DNA of 64,000 nucleotides from positions 282,501 to 346,500 of the forward strand of contig JADJAH010000001.1 in the NCBI GenBank assembly GCA_016704345.1. Reading direction: 5' to 3'. A program made the translations under genes and the position numbers. Numbering within the stretch: the stretch's first letter is position 1; each line of letters starts with the position of its first letter. Positions 11,063-21,818 of this stretch are shown here, piece by piece. Source of the stretch: Ignavibacteria bacterium (GTDB lineage: Bacteria > Bacteroidota > Ignavibacteria > Tepidaquicellales > Tepidaquicellaceae). Under the pieces are notes generated by a model. The model did no database searches, had not been told where the DNA came from, and worked only from the letters and a program-made list of their open reading frames with translations.

Positions 11063-11707
11063 TTTCTTAAGCTTTCCGGTGTTGCGTCGAGAGTAAGAAA
11101 CCAAGTCAGTTTTCCGTGGATGGGACTTACTAAAGAGATTGGATAAGAATTAGTTTCATCAAGCACTTCAGAGATAATCTTTAACTTGTTCATTCCTGTT
11201 GCCACGACAGCAACGTTTGAAGCATTGTTAATGAGACTTCCCGTCAGTGTAATTCTTGTTTGCAAGTTAGACGGATTGACAGATACAGCGGTAAGTTTAT
11301 CGGTGGTAAATAGATTTTCCTGACCAGGAAAAATAGAAGCAGTATGTCCGTCTTCACCGACGCCAAGCATTATGAAATCAAAACATGGACCGGAAAATAT
11401 TTTCAGAAGGAATTCCAATTTTTTCTATGAGAAGTTCATAAGCTCTTCCGTAGTTACTCTGTGGATCATTGGGAGGAACACATCTTTCATCAGTCCAAAA
11501 GATTATTACTTTCGCCCAGTCAATTCTGTTATGATAGTCTTCCGCAAGCTTGGTAAATATAATGTCCGGTGTCTTTCCGCCTGACAATGCGACAGTTGCA
11601 AATCCAATTCTCTCAATTACGCTGCCAACGACTTCAGAGAAATGATCACAGAACATTGTTGAGAGTTCGCTTTCATCTTTTGCAACAGCAACAGAATATT
11701 GTTTCAT
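11059..11707 (-). pseudogene. pgl: 6-phosphogluconolactonase, frameshifted with internal deletion
   Basis: Pgl hydrolyses 6-phosphogluconolactone, the product of Zwf. The first part (from ATG 11707) shows VALSGGKTP and FWTDERCVPP. The second part, in another frame, shows MLGVGEDGHTASIFPG. At the junction (about 11385-11405) the protein passes from IPSENIFR almost directly to PCFDFIMLG, so roughly 30 residues usually found between these blocks are missing and the frame changes. This is more than a homopolymer slip. It may be a real deletion or a misassembly. The stop overlaps the glk start and the start overlaps the upstream small gene, both as ATGA. Confidence 0.85.
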
Positions 11708-11973
11708 TTTAATAAAGGTCTGTTTTCTATGAGCTCTTCAGTCGAGATTGGTTTATCAGTGCAGAACTTTTCTAAGAGAAGATTAAAATCATCGCGTGAG
11801 TATTCCCCTGTTTCCATTAACTTAACAGAGATACTGTCCGCAACTTTGCTTGAATCAAATGATGAGACTAAATATTTGTTACGGTTTAATGCTTTAGGTT
11901 CATCATGCCCATAGGCATTCACAAATAAAGATATGCCGGTAATCATTGTCACAAATATCAACTTCATTCTCAT
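11704..11973 (-). CDS. Small exported protein of unknown function
   Basis: An 89-residue protein with a signal peptide (MKLIFVTMITGISLFVNAYG) and a hydrophilic remainder that ends EELIENRPLLK. It resembles no family I recognise. It lies between zwf and pgl and its TGA overlaps the pgl ATG, so it is cotranslated with the sugar genes. ATG 11973 or 11967 are both possible starts; both come after the zwf stop region. An exported peptide inside a cytosolic pathway operon is unusual, and a role cannot be inferred. Confidence 0.6.
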   Translation of the reverse strand: MRMKLIFVTMITGISLFVNAYGHDEPKALNRNKYLVSSFDSSKVADSISVKLMETGEYSRDDFNLLLEKFCTDKPISTEELIENRPLLK

Positions 11974-11984
11974 AACCGTTTCAC

Positions 11985-13593
11985 TCACAATTCGCAATAT
12001 GTTTCATCTTCAGAAATATTCCTGCAAGGATATCTCCATCTGAAGTCCCGACCGGCAATGAGATCATCTGTGCATTCCGGTCCCCAAGTTCCGGCAGGAT
12101 ACCCGTGAAGTGGAATCGAGGGATCCGAATTCCAGGCATCGAGTATTGTCTGTATAAATTCCCAGCTTGCAATGACCTGATCATTTCTGATGAACAGAGT
12201 CGAGTCTCCAAGCATACAATCCAAAAGTAATTTTTCATAAGCAGTAGGAAGGTCCACATCTCCAAGATCTGAATAATGAAAATCCATATTGACGTTTTTC
12301 ACTTTCAGAGATGTACCCGGGAACCTTCATTGCAAACTTTATCAAGATTCCTTCATCCGGCTGGATTCTTATGACAAGCTGATTGTATGATTCCGCCATG
12401 TCATCTTTATTCTTAAACAGATGGTATGGAGTTGATCTGAAATGAATCACGATCTCTGTAACCTTAGTGGGCAGGCGTTTTCCGGTTCTTATGTAAAACG
12501 GCACGCCTCCCCATCTCCAGTTATCAATGTAAGTCTTGAGAGCCACAAATGTTTCTGTCCTTGAATCAATCGGCACACCTTCTTCTTCTCTGTAACCCTC
12601 AACGTTTTTACCTCTTACAACTGAAGATGTGTATTGTCCTCTGATCACCATCTTATCGACATCAGAAAGTTCATAAGGTCTCAACGACTGAATTACTTTC
12701 AAGGATTCATCGCGAATTGACTTTGCATCAAACATTGCCGGAGGTTCCATTGCAATATAGCCGAGAAGCTGAAGGAGATGATTCTGAACCATATCTTTCA
12801 GCGCTCCGGTTGAATCGAAATATCCTGCTCTGCCTTCAATGCCGATATTCTCAGCAGAAGTGATCTCTACATGATCGATATAATTTCTATTCCATAGAGG
12901 TTCAAAGATACCGTTCGCAAATCTTGTAACAATTATGTTTTGGACAGTTTCCTTTCCAAGGTAATGATCGATCCTGTAAACCTGTTCTTCACGAAAGTAT
13001 TTCCTTATTCGTTTATTGAGCAGCTTTGCGGATTCAAGGTCATGCCCGAACGGCTTTTCAAATATGATACGCGTCCATGAGTCATCATCAATGTTTCTGT
13101 TCAATCCGCTCTTGCCAAGCTGATTAACTATTTCAGGAATTGCTTCAGGAGGTACTGACATGTAAAGCAATCTGTTTCCGTAAATATTTTTTTCTTTGCA
13201 GAGCGCGTCCAATTTTTCTTTGAGAGATAGATAGGATGCTTCATCGTCATACTTACCCGGTAAATAATAAATGTTTGAAAGGAAATGTTTTATACACTCA
13301 TCATTCCCAGGATCGCAGTAAGTTTTAATTGCTTCATTCATTGATTCACGGAAGATCTTGTCGTCCATTTCCTTTCTTGAATATCCAAGTACTGTGAAGT
13401 TTTCAGGAAGAAGTTTTGCGCTGAACAGTTCGTAAAGTGAGGGTATCAGCATTCTTTTGGTGAGATCACCGCTTGCGCCGAAAATGGCCATAATGCACGG
13501 ATCAGGAACGGTCAGCAGTTGCGACAATCCATTTGGATTTTGACTATTTTTCTCGCTCAATGCATACTCCTGATATTGATTCCCATCTGCCAT
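11985..13593 (-). CDS. zwf: Glucose-6-phosphate 1-dehydrogenase (one frameshift)
   Basis: Oxidises glucose-6-phosphate to 6-phosphogluconolactone with NADP(+), the entry to the oxidative pentose phosphate pathway. It shows the nucleotide site IFGASGDLTKR, the EKPFGHD block and the active-site motif RIDHYLGKE. The frame breaks at about 12315-12321, where a run of three G (minus strand) should be two: reading VPGTSLKVKNVNMDF across it restores the family C-terminus to the end at 11985. The restored protein is about 535 residues, slightly long because of an N-terminal extension of about 30 residues. A single homopolymer insertion makes a sequencing error likely. Confidence 0.9.
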
Positions 13594-13611
13594 CTCAAGT
13601 TCATGACTTCA

Positions 13612-13680
13612 ATTTTCAATTTTCCATTTTCGATTTTCCACTTTCCATTTTTTTCCATTTTCCTTTCCATTTTCGTATTA
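13612..13680. repeat. TTTTCCA/TTTTCAA heptamer-type array
   Basis: A run of 7- to 8-base units TTTTCAA, TTTTCCA and relatives between zwf and pgi. The same unit fills 52118-52195 and a different heptamer occurs at 17896 and 21132. Several units (TGGAAAA on the other strand) also fall inside the altered end of pgi. Confidence 0.75.
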
Positions 13681-13720
13681 TTCAACTCAATGGATTTCTC
13701 TCTATACTTGTATGGATCCT

Positions 13721-15400
13721 TCACTTATATGGATCCTTCGCTACGCTCCGCTTGCTCAGGATGACAAAAAATATTGCTATAGCCCTTCCACTTTCCATTT
13801 TTGCATTTTTGAGAGTTCCAAATGAATATTTCTTGCCCGGAATTATAAGATCATTTTCATCTTTGCACACAAACTGAATGAACATTCCTTTGTCAGGTCC
13901 GCCTTTATGATATTGACCAGTTGAGTGTAGGAATCTGGGACCGAAGCCCACAGTAACAGCAGACTTCATATTCTTTCTCAGCATTTCTCTTATCTTATCA
14001 AGTATTCGTTTGTTCTTTACGTCGCCATCGATGTAAGCCATAATCGCGAAATAGTCTCCCTTTGTTTTAAGGAAAAGAAAACCATCAATGATATCAGACA
14101 TTCCGATCTTCAGATTGCTTTTGATCTTAAGCTTACCTGCCCCGACATTCATTGATGCGGAAATTGTACCATCGCTCATTAATATTTTTTCCTCTGACAA
14201 AGATCCTTTCTCATCAAAATCTTTCAGCACAAGTGTTGTGTTATCTTTGCTTTCTTTCACATTAGGTTCATCAAACGGGTTGATGCCAAGCATTACACCC
14301 ATGACTGCAGTTGCAAACTCCCAAAGATAAAACTGTCCGGCAACATCGTATCGGTTTGCAAGATTAATGTTTATAGCCGGATATCCTTTCTTAACAAGTG
14401 AACTGACACTCTTCTTGAGTTCTTCTGATTTTCCAAGGGAAGTATTTACAAAGATCCTGTCACTGGAATATTCTTTAGACTTGCCGGCCATCTCTCCTAC
14501 TACCGGTAAAATTCCAGTGTTTTCTTTGCCGGTACTTTCGGCGATCAACTGCTCAACCCAATTTCCAAAACTTTTCAGATTTTCAGAATAAAAAAAGGTG
14601 AGTTTATCTTTCTTCTCACCCGCCGCAATGCCGGCTATGATGCCGATGATCGCACCGGGATTTTCAGAAGGATCAAGGTTCGAACACATGTTCATCATGT
14701 TGCCTGCATTTTTCAGGAACTCGATCAGGTCAATTCCAAGCAATGAAGCAGGCACTAATCCGAAGTATGAAAGCACGGAATATCTTCCGCCTATGTCTGA
14801 TGGATTTGTGAATACTTTTCGGAATCCTTTTTCATTTGCGAGTTCCTGAAGCTTTGTATCCGCATCTGTAATTGCAACAAACTGTCTGCCGGCTTCCTTT
14901 GTATTGACAGCACTTACTTTCTCAAAGAAAAATCTGAACAGAGAATCCACTTCTATTGTGGAACCTGATTTGCTTGCAACCAAAAATATTGTCTTGGAAA
15001 GTTCAATTGATTCATAAATCCTTTGGATACTGACCGGATCAGTAGTATCAAGCACATGAAGTTTCAAATATCCTTCTGCAGTTCCAAACACGCTGCTCAA
15101 AACCTCAGGACCCATGCTGCTTCCTCCCATTCCAAGCAGAACTGCTGTAGTGTATCCTTCTTCTATAACTTCTCTGGTAAATTCATTTATCTCATATACA
15201 TTGTTTGTCATTGTATAAGGAAGTGATAACCAGCCGAGTCGATTGCTTATGACCTCTGCATGCTTCTCGCCCTTCTTCCAAACAGTGGCATCCTTTTCCC
15301 AAATGCGCTTGATGATTTCCTTTTTCTCAAACCTGCTCAATGTCTTGTTTACCTTGCTCTTTATTTTTCCGAGCTTAAGGTCTTTGCTTCTCAGTTTCAT
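13721..15400 (-). CDS. pgi: Glucose-6-phosphate isomerase with repeat-derived C-terminus
   Basis: Interconverts glucose-6-phosphate and fructose-6-phosphate. The 559-residue protein resembles the isomerase half of bifunctional transaldolase/isomerase proteins: LGMGGSSMGPEVL, VASKSGSTIEV, GGRYSVLSYFGLVP and a late TVGFGPRFLHSTGQ block. After SFGTLKNA, where the family normally has about 20 more residues, the reading runs into heptamer units and then a dispersed repeat (minus strand GTCATCCTGAGC...), giving the tail FFVILSKRSVAKDPYK. The true C-terminus seems to have been replaced by repeat DNA. Whether activity survives is unknown. tkt ends 10 bases upstream of its start. Confidence 0.88.
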   Translation of the reverse strand: MKLRSKDLKLGKIKSKVNKTLSRFEKKEIIKRIWEKDATVWKKGEKHAEVISNRLGWLSLPYTMTNNVYEINEFTREVIEEGYTTAVLLGMGGSSMGPEVLSSVFGTAEGYLKLHVLDTTDPVSIQRIYESIELSKTIFLVASKSGSTIEVDSLFRFFFEKVSAVNTKEAGRQFVAITDADTKLQELANEKGFRKVFTNPSDIGGRYSVLSYFGLVPASLLGIDLIEFLKNAGNMMNMCSNLDPSENPGAIIGIIAGIAAGEKKDKLTFFYSENLKSFGNWVEQLIAESTGKENTGILPVVGEMAGKSKEYSSDRIFVNTSLGKSEELKKSVSSLVKKGYPAININLANRYDVAGQFYLWEFATAVMGVMLGINPFDEPNVKESKDNTTLVLKDFDEKGSLSEEKILMSDGTISASMNVGAGKLKIKSNLKIGMSDIIDGFLFLKTKGDYFAIMAYIDGDVKNKRILDKIREMLRKNMKSAVTVGFGPRFLHSTGQYHKGGPDKGMFIQFVCKDENDLIIPGKKYSFGTLKNAKMESGRAIAIFFVILSKRSVAKDPYK

Positions 15401-15410
15401 GTGTGAGACA

Positions 15411-17429
15411 TTATTGTTTAGAATTGTTCTTTGCTGTTAATAAACTTTCGGCAGTTGCAAGAATGTTCTCGACGGAGATACCAAACTCTTTCATAAGAAC
15501 TTCACCGGGAGCAGATTTGCCGTAAGTATCAATACCTATCATTGCACCGGAATCAGTTGCATACTTTTCCCAGCCTTTAGTTGTGCCTGCCTCTATTGTA
15601 ATTCTTAGTCTTACATTTGATGGAAGTACAGATTGCCTGTATTCACTGCTTTGCATTTCAAACAACTCCTGCGAAGCCATGTTGACCACTCTTGAATTGA
15701 TACCTCTTTCCTTGAGAATCTTTGCTGCGCTTATGGCGAGATGGACTTCAGAGCCGGATGCAATCAGAATCAGTTCAGCTTCTTCTTCACCTCCAAGCAT
15801 CACATACGCTCCCCTGCTAATCTCATCCGCAGGCGGCATAATGCTTCTATCGAAGACCGGAAGTTTCTGTCTTGTAAGGATCAGCGCCACAGGTCCGGTC
15901 TTATGCTCAATTGCGACGCGCCATGCCTGTGCAGTTTCGTTTGCATCGGCGGGCCTTAGAACCACAAGGTTCGGGATCAATCGAAGTGCAGCAAGTTGTT
16001 CAATCGGTTGATGTGTTGTTCCGTCTTCACCAAGAGCAATAGAATCATGAGTGAAAACATAGATCGGTCTGATTCCCATAATAGCGGCGAGCCGTATTGC
16101 GGGACGCATATAATCCGAGAAGATAAGAAACGTCGCACCGTAAGCGATCATTGGATTTGTAAGAGTGATGCCGTTGAGTATTGCTCCCATTGCATGTTCT
16201 CTTACTCCAAAGTGAAGATTTCTTCCGGAATAATTTCCGGACTGAAAAGAAGTATATGAATCAAGATTTGTATTATTAGATGGAGCAAGATCTGCCGACC
16301 CACCTATCAAAAACGGAAACAATGGAGCTATAGCATTCAGAGTTTTTCCGGATGCCTGTCTTGTTGCCATGCCGCTTTCGGAAGGGGGAAAATTTGGCAA
16401 GTGTTTTGCCCAGTCGATGCTGAGCTCGCCTTTTCTGAATGCCGAAAACATTTCAAATGACTCAGGAAAATCTTTTGAGTATCTGCTTAAATTGTTTCTC
16501 CATTCAGAATTCTCGATTGCGCCCTGCAAACCCCGTTTACGAAAATGATCGAGAACATCATCATCAACATGGAACTTCTTGTCAGGATCAAATCCAAGAT
16601 TGATCTTTGTCAGCCGCAGTTCTTCATCACCAAGCGGTGATCCATGAGATGATTCGGAGTTAACTTTGTTTGGACTGCCAAAGCCAATGTGAGTCCTGAC
16701 TTTTATCAATGAAGGCTTATCAGTAACTATGACAGCGTTTGAAATTGCTTCCGAGATTTTATCTACATCATTGCCGTCATCAACAACTTGCACATGCCAA
16801 CCGAATGCTTCGAATCTTTTCTCAACATTTTCAGTGAAGGCGATCTCCGTATCACCTTCGATAGAGATGTGATTGTCATCATATAGATAGATCAGATTGC
16901 CGAGTTTCAGATGTCCCGCCAGCGATGCCGCTTCAGAGGATATGCCTTCCATCAGATCGCCGTCACTGACAATTGCATAGATGTGATAATTCATTACGGG
17001 AAAACCGGGCTTTTCCATCACAGACGAAAGATACTTCTGAGCAATTGCCATTCCAACACCGTTTGCAAATCCCTGACCCAGAGGACCGGTTGTGGTTTCA
17101 ACTCCGGGAGTCAGATGATATTCAGGATGACCGGGAGTTTTGCTGTCAAGCTGACGGAAGTTCTTGAGATCATCCAGACTCAGATCGTAACCCGTGAGAT
17201 ACAGAAAGCTGTAAAGAAGCATGCTTCCGTGACCTGCCGAAAGAATGAACCTGTCACGTGCCGGCCAGTGCGGATCTTTCGGGTTAAACCGCAGATGATT
17301 CATCCACAATGCATAAGCCATAGCAGCAGAGCCCATGGGCATTCCCGGATGTCCTGAATCTGCCTGCTGAACTGCATCAGCAGAAAGAATGCGGATAGTG
17401 TTGATACATTTATTATCGAGATTAGTCAT
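15411..17429 (-). CDS. tkt: Transketolase
   Basis: Thiamine-diphosphate enzyme that moves two-carbon units between pentose phosphates and glycolytic sugars. Full family length (672 residues from ATG 17429): GHPGMPMG near the start, the ThDP site [10 protein letters not shown]...[10 protein letters not shown], and the [15 protein letters not shown] block of the pyrimidine domain. A TTG at 17441 is a possible earlier start. It is the first gene of the minus-strand series tkt-pgi-zwf-small gene-pgl-glk, which would run glucose through both glycolytic entry and pentose phosphate routes. No 6-phosphogluconate dehydrogenase is found in the window. Confidence 0.95.
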   Translation of the reverse strand: MTNLDNKCINTIRILSADAVQQADSGHPGMPMGSAAMAYALWMNHLRFNPKDPHWPARDRFILSAGHGSMLLYSFLYLTGYDLSLDDLKNFRQLDSKTPGHPEYHLTPGVETTTGPLGQGFANGVGMAIAQKYLSSVMEKPGFPVMNYHIYAIVSDGDLMEGISSEAASLAGHLKLGNLIYLYDDNHISIEGDTEIAFTENVEKRFEAFGWHVQVVDDGNDVDKISEAISNAVIVTDKPSLIKVRTHIGFGSPNKVNSESSHGSPLGDEELRLTKINLGFDPDKKFHVDDDVLDHFRKRGLQGAIENSEWRNNLSRYSKDFPESFEMFSAFRKGELSIDWAKHLPNFPPSESGMATRQASGKTLNAIAPLFPFLIGGSADLAPSNNTNLDSYTSFQSGNYSGRNLHFGVREHAMGAILNGITLTNPMIAYGATFLIFSDYMRPAIRLAAIMGIRPIYVFTHDSIALGEDGTTHQPIEQLAALRLIPNLVVLRPADANETAQAWRVAIEHKTGPVALILTRQKLPVFDRSIMPPADEISRGAYVMLGGEEEAELILIASGSEVHLAISAAKILKERGINSRVVNMASQELFEMQSSEYRQSVLPSNVRLRITIEAGTTKGWEKYATDSGAMIGIDTYGKSAPGEVLMKEFGISVENILATAESLLTAKNNSKQ

Positions 17430-17525
17430 AAAGTTTGTCAAAATACGTAAATATGGATTATAATTTCAGTATGAATTTTGTGGTGGCATCAACGCTTTTT
17501 GGTGCCACTAATGCTCTAATTTTTT

Positions 17526-17891
17526 CGCCGTTGTTGGTGTTCCCAAAAGTTTGCGAAGAAGTGACTAACATCAAGGAGAGCCCTGCAAACTTTGGGTCAC
17601 CCCGCCTGCCGACATGCATTTGCACTTCAATGACAGGGGCAGGCCCGCCGCAAAAGCTGAACTAGTTTTTCGGCTGCAGAGAGTGTACTTTTTAATCGAC
17701 TGCGGGCAGGCAACAACAAACACAAGGTGTCTCTGTCAGTTCATTAAGTGTAGTTGTTTAGGGTAAGTTGTTGCCTGCCCGCCGATTGGCCATTGAAGTT
17801 GAAATGCATCTTAGCAGGCGGGGTCTCGCCCGCAGTTGAATTCGAGAGTACTTTCAGATGCTTCATTGCGGGCTAAGACCAACAACGGCGT
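17526..17891. mobile_element. Palindromic non-coding element, copy 1 (13-bp terminal inverted repeats)
   Basis: Ends are CGCCGTTGTTGGT (17526) and ACCAACAACGGCG (to 17891). Inside are further inverted repeats: CCCAAAAGTTTGC with GCAAACTTTGGG, AGGCAACAAC with GTTGTTGCCT, and GCCCGCA with TGCGGGC. No open frame of note. A shorter copy with the same ends lies at 21565-21818 and partial copies at about 26355-26548 and 29920-30058. This is the layout of a MITE-like or REP-composite element; no transposase is present in the window. It fills most of the gap between tkt and the TPR gene (17442-17912). Confidence 0.75.
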
Positions 17892-17895
17892 AAAA

Positions 17896-17930
17896 TTATC
17901 AATTATCAATTATCAATTATCAATTATCAA
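17896..17930. repeat. ATTATCA heptamer array (5 units)
   Basis: Five perfect tandem copies of ATTATCA. The array overlaps the stop codon and last codons of the TPR gene, encoding its end LIIDN. Three to four copies recur at 21125-21152 next to a duplicate of the same gene tail. Confidence 0.9.
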
Positions 17931-20900
17931 CTGAACCGCTTCTTCCATAGTCAGCTTCTTCCCTTCTTCGCGGTATTTAGCATATTCTTCTTCGGTTAAC
18001 TGTTCATGAAGTTTTTCAATAATTTCATCTTTAATTTTCTGTTCATATTTATCAAACACGACCCCCATAGATTCTAATACATTTTCTGCCGCACTTATCA
18101 ATTTTATTGCTTTTTCAAAATCTCCCAGCCCGTACGCTGTTTTTCCCAGATTGTTTATGGAGTTAGTAATTCCAATTTTGTCAACAATTTCTGTAAAAAT
18201 AGCCAAGCTTTCTTTGTAATATTTATTGGCCTGTCCGAAGTCTCTCTTACAGAATGCAATATTTCCCAGACTATTTATGGAGTTAGCAATTCCATTTTTG
18301 CTGCCAATTTCTTTGTAAATATCCAGGCTTTCTTTATAATATTTGTTAGCCTGTTGATAATCTCCCTGAGCATATGCTACATTCCCTACATTCTTAATTG
18401 ATTCAGCAATTCCATTTTTGTCCCGATTTCCTTTCTGATATCCAGGCTTTCTTCATAATATATCTTAGCCTGTTCAGAATATCCCTGATTGAATACTACC
18501 ATTCCCAGACTGAGTATTGATAGAGCAATTCCATGTTTGTGACCTATTTCTTTAAAAATAACCAGGCTTTCTTCAAAATATTTCTTTGCCAGTTCATAAT
18601 CCCCCTGATTTAATACTATATTTCCTAAAGTGTTTATGGAAAAAGCCATTCCTTTTTTGTTACCAATTTCTTTAATAATTGCAGACTTTCTTTCAGATAT
18701 TTTTCGCCAGCTCATAATCTCCTGAAATAATGATACATCTCCAAGGTTGTTTATTGATATAGCAATTCCATATTTGTGACCAATTTCTTTGAAAATAGAC
18801 AGACTCTCTTCGTTATATTTCTTAGCCAGTCCATAATCTCCTTGATTTAATGCTATATTTCCCAAGCTAAGTGTGGTTGCAGCAATTCCACTTTTGGAAT
18901 CAATTTCTTTATAAGTATCCTGGCTATCTTCGTAATAATTCTTTGCCAGTTCAAATTCTCCCAGAGAGTTTGTAACATTTCCCAGCCTGAGCATGGATTC
19001 AGCAATTCCTCTTTTATCACCAATTTCTTTATTTAAATCCAAGCTTTCTTCCAAATTTTTTAGCTTGTTCATTATCTCCCAGGGAAATTCTAAAATTACC
19101 AATCCAGTTAAGAATATCTCCTTTTAATAATTTACTCAGGCTACCCGAACTTTCCAGAATAATTTCAATAAGCCTTATTCCGGTTGAATATTGCCCCATT
19201 CTGCTCCAGAAACTTCCAAGTGCATTTGAAATAACAGCGCCTGTTTCTTTATTCTCATTATTGACAGACCATTCTATAGCAGATAAAAAGTTGTTATGAT
19301 CAGCTTCAATTATATGCATCCAGAATTTTGTATTTTCACCTATCAATTCGGGTTTTGCTTTTTTAGACAGCTTTAAAAAATAATTCAGATGCTGTAAGAA
19401 TATTTCTTTACCACCAGATAATTTTTCGATTCCGTATTGTTTCATACTTTCAAGTATTCTGTATCTGTCTTTTGTAACATCATAAATTATAACTGACTTT
19501 TCTGTAAGCTGACTCAGAAGGTCAAGTATCTCATTCTTATCGATGGTATCATCCGAACAAACCTCTTCAGCCGCCTCAAGTGTCCATCCTCCGTTAAATA
19601 CTGAAAGTCTGGACCATAGAATTTTTTCATTTTCTGAAAGCAGATCATAGCTCCAGTCAATCAAAGCTCTCAAAGTCTGCTGTCTTGGCAAAGCAGTTCT
19701 CTTGCCACCCGTCAGAAGATTGAATCTGTCATCCAGCCGTTCATGTATTTTTTCTATTGACAATACTTTTGTCCTTGCTGCAGCAAGTTCTAACGCAAGA
19801 GGAATCCCGTCAAGCTTCAAGCACACTTCAGCCAGCGCAGGCGCATTTTCATTTGTTACTCTGAAATTAGGATTTACAGAAAGCGCTCTTTCGATAAAGA
19901 GCCGGACTGATTCATATTGAGTCAACTCTTCCGGAGTGTTGTTTTGATTCGAATCAGGATGAGTTAGCGGAGGAATTCTGTATGTAAACTCTCCACTGCA
20001 ATTCATTGATTCCCGGCTTGTTGAAATTATCTTAAGCTTCGGACAAGAGGATAATAATTTTTCTGTCAGCAAAGCACAGGCATTGATTAACTGCTCGCAG
20101 TTATCGAGTATAATTAAAGTTTCTTTATCCTTCAGATAATCAACCAATGTTTCATCTGAAGTTTTCTTTGATTCTTCCTTAATGCCGATAGCATTCATCA
20201 TAGTTGTTGATAATAATGCAATATCTTTTAATGCTGAAAGATCAACAAACCATACACCATTTTCAAATTCATCAATAACATCAGCAGCCGTCTGAAGTGC
20301 AAATCTTGTTTTACCTGCTCCGCCTGTTCCGGTCAGTGTTAACAGCCGGTTATTTTTGAGTTCATCTTTTACAAACTTCATCTCTTTTTCACGTCCGATA
20401 AAACTTGTCAGCTGAATTGGCAGATTATTCGGACGCGCATCGAGTGTCTTTAATGGAGGAAATTCTTTACGTAAACCCTCGGATTCAATCTGAAATAATC
20501 TTATAGGCTCAATGACATCTTTCAGTCTCCTCTCGCCCAGGTCACGGAATTCTGCCTCAAAGTCTCTAAGGCTCAAAGAAATATTATTAGACTCTTTAAT
20601 ACTTTGAGTCTTTGAGGCTTCGAGGCTAAGAGAATGTGTATTGCTTGAAATAAGTATCTGTTCACCGTAAGCCGCTTCCATTATTCTTGCAGTCCTTGCC
20701 AGCGTAATGTAACCCATGTATCTTTCACTGCTCCATTCAGCATTTCCGGAATGAATGCCGATCCTTACTCTGATCAAAGCTCCATCCCAGTTTTCTTTTC
20801 CTTAGCCCTGTCTGCATTTCAACAGCAGCTTTCACAGCATCAATTGCATTTTCAAAAGCACAATAGAATGAGTCTCCTATAATATTAAATATGAATCCGT

Positions 20901-21039
20901 TATTGGATTCCAGGGCTTCTTTCAATATCAGATTGTGCCTTTCCAGAGCTGCAGGAAGCTTCTCCGGAAATTCCTGAGAAAGCCTTGTACTGCCTTCGAT
21001 GTCAGTGAAGAGGAAAGTAACGTTGCCGGTTGGTTTCAT
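17913..21039 (-). pseudogene. Adenylate cyclase-like / NB-ARC-type ATPase / TPR regulator, multiple frameshifts
   Basis: One gene in pieces. From 21039: a class III nucleotide cyclase domain (LFTDIEGSTRLS, IGDSFYCAF), broken at about 20805 by an extra A in AAAA, resuming with RVRIGIHSG. Next an ATPase with P-loop TGTGGAGKTR and LIILDNCEQL (LuxR/AfsR-like NB-ARC arrangement). Then TPR repeats of about 40 residues (NLGNIALNQGDYELAKKY type) and a tail EKLHEQLTEEEYAKYREEG. Further single-base losses occur near 19057, three within about 18680-18725 (which restore frame) and near 18412. At least six indels in 3.1 kb. The architecture is that of cytoplasmic signal-sensing proteins. Probably decayed, unless sequence quality is poor here. 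Confidence 0.8.
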
Positions 21040-21121
21040 TTCGGTATTAAGTACTAGGTATTTGGTATTGTGTATTTTGTTCCGCCGCCACGGAGTGTAT
21101 TGTGTAAATCAAAGTAATATT

Positions 21122-21295
21122 CAAACTATCAATTATCAATTATCAATTATCAACTGAACCGCTTCTTCCATAGTCAGCTTCTTCCCTTCTTCGCGGTATT
21201 TAGCATATTCTTCTTCGGTTAACTGTTCCTGAAGTTTTTCAAAAATTTCATCTTTAATTTTCTGTTCATATTTATCAAACACGACCTTGATAGAT
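21122..21295 (-). pseudogene. Duplicated tail of the TPR regulator
   Basis: About 165 bases nearly identical to 17895-18065. They encode VFDKYEQKIKDEIFEKLQEQ and the rest of the tail to LIIDN, plus the heptamer array. On its 5' side it is fused at about 21294 to the head of a different gene (21294-21389), giving a chimeric fragment. Confidence 0.8.
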
Positions 21296-21389
21296 TTTGA
21301 TTCGTGCCGGAGTTCTGAGCAATCCACTGAGCACCTGCTTGATGTGATATAATGTTAATAAGAAAGAAGAGATAGATTACTTTTTTCAT
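21294..21389 (-). pseudogene. Orphan head of a BNR/T9SS-type secreted protein
   Basis: From ATG 21389 the minus strand encodes a signal peptide (MKKVIYLFFLINIIS...) and QWIAQNSGTNQN, then joins the TPR tail. The same 155-base stretch, including upstream sequence to 21449, occurs at 25012-25168 at the start of the broken BNR gene. It is a remnant of a duplication followed by recombination. Confidence 0.7.
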
Positions 21390-21489
21390 AATTGTCGCTT
21401 GATGCTTTTCATTTTAAGGTTTCTTTTTATCTAACAAAATCATTTCCGCTTCCTACGAATACTATATTTAAATGTACGGTAAAACACTC

Positions 21490-21540
21490 CACGTATGAGG
21501 CTGTCTCAAAACGTGTCGTCCCCGAGTGTTTCTGTCGGGG
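21490..21540. other. IS-end-like remnant and hairpin
   Basis: The stretch contains GAGGCTGTCTCAAAA, a sequence I associate with ends of insertion sequences, followed by a hairpin CCCCGA/TCGGGG (about 21519-21540). No transposase frame is adjacent. It may mark an old insertion; this rests on memory of the motif only. Confidence 0.3.
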
Positions 21541-21564
21541 ATCCATTCTAAAATGTCAATTTTT

Positions 21565-21818
21565 CGCCGTTGTTGGTGTTCCCAAAAGTTTGCGAAGTTG
21601 AGAGTGACTAACATCAAGGAAAGCGATGCAAACTTTTGGGTCACCCCGCCTGCAGAGAGTGTACTTTTTTAATCGACTGCGGGCAGGCAACAACCTACAC
21701 AAGTTGTCCCTGTCAGTTTATTAAGTTAAGTTGTTCAGGGTAAGTTGTTGGTCTCGCCCGCAGGTGAATTCAAGAGAACTTTCAGCTGTTTCGTTGCGGG
21801 CTAAGACCAACAACGGCG
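21565..21818. mobile_element. Palindromic non-coding element, copy 2
   Basis: Same 13-bp terminal inverted repeats as copy 1 (CGCCGTTGTTGGT at 21565, ACCAACAACGGCG ending 21818) and the same internal palindromes, but about 110 bases shorter because one internal block is missing. It abuts the subtilisin-like gene at 21819, whose reading continues as nonsense sequence inside the element. Confidence 0.78.

Noticed and set aside
16911..17357. 148-codon plus-strand frame inside tkt
   Set aside because: Antisense to the transketolase thiamine-binding region; no SD and no recognisable domain.
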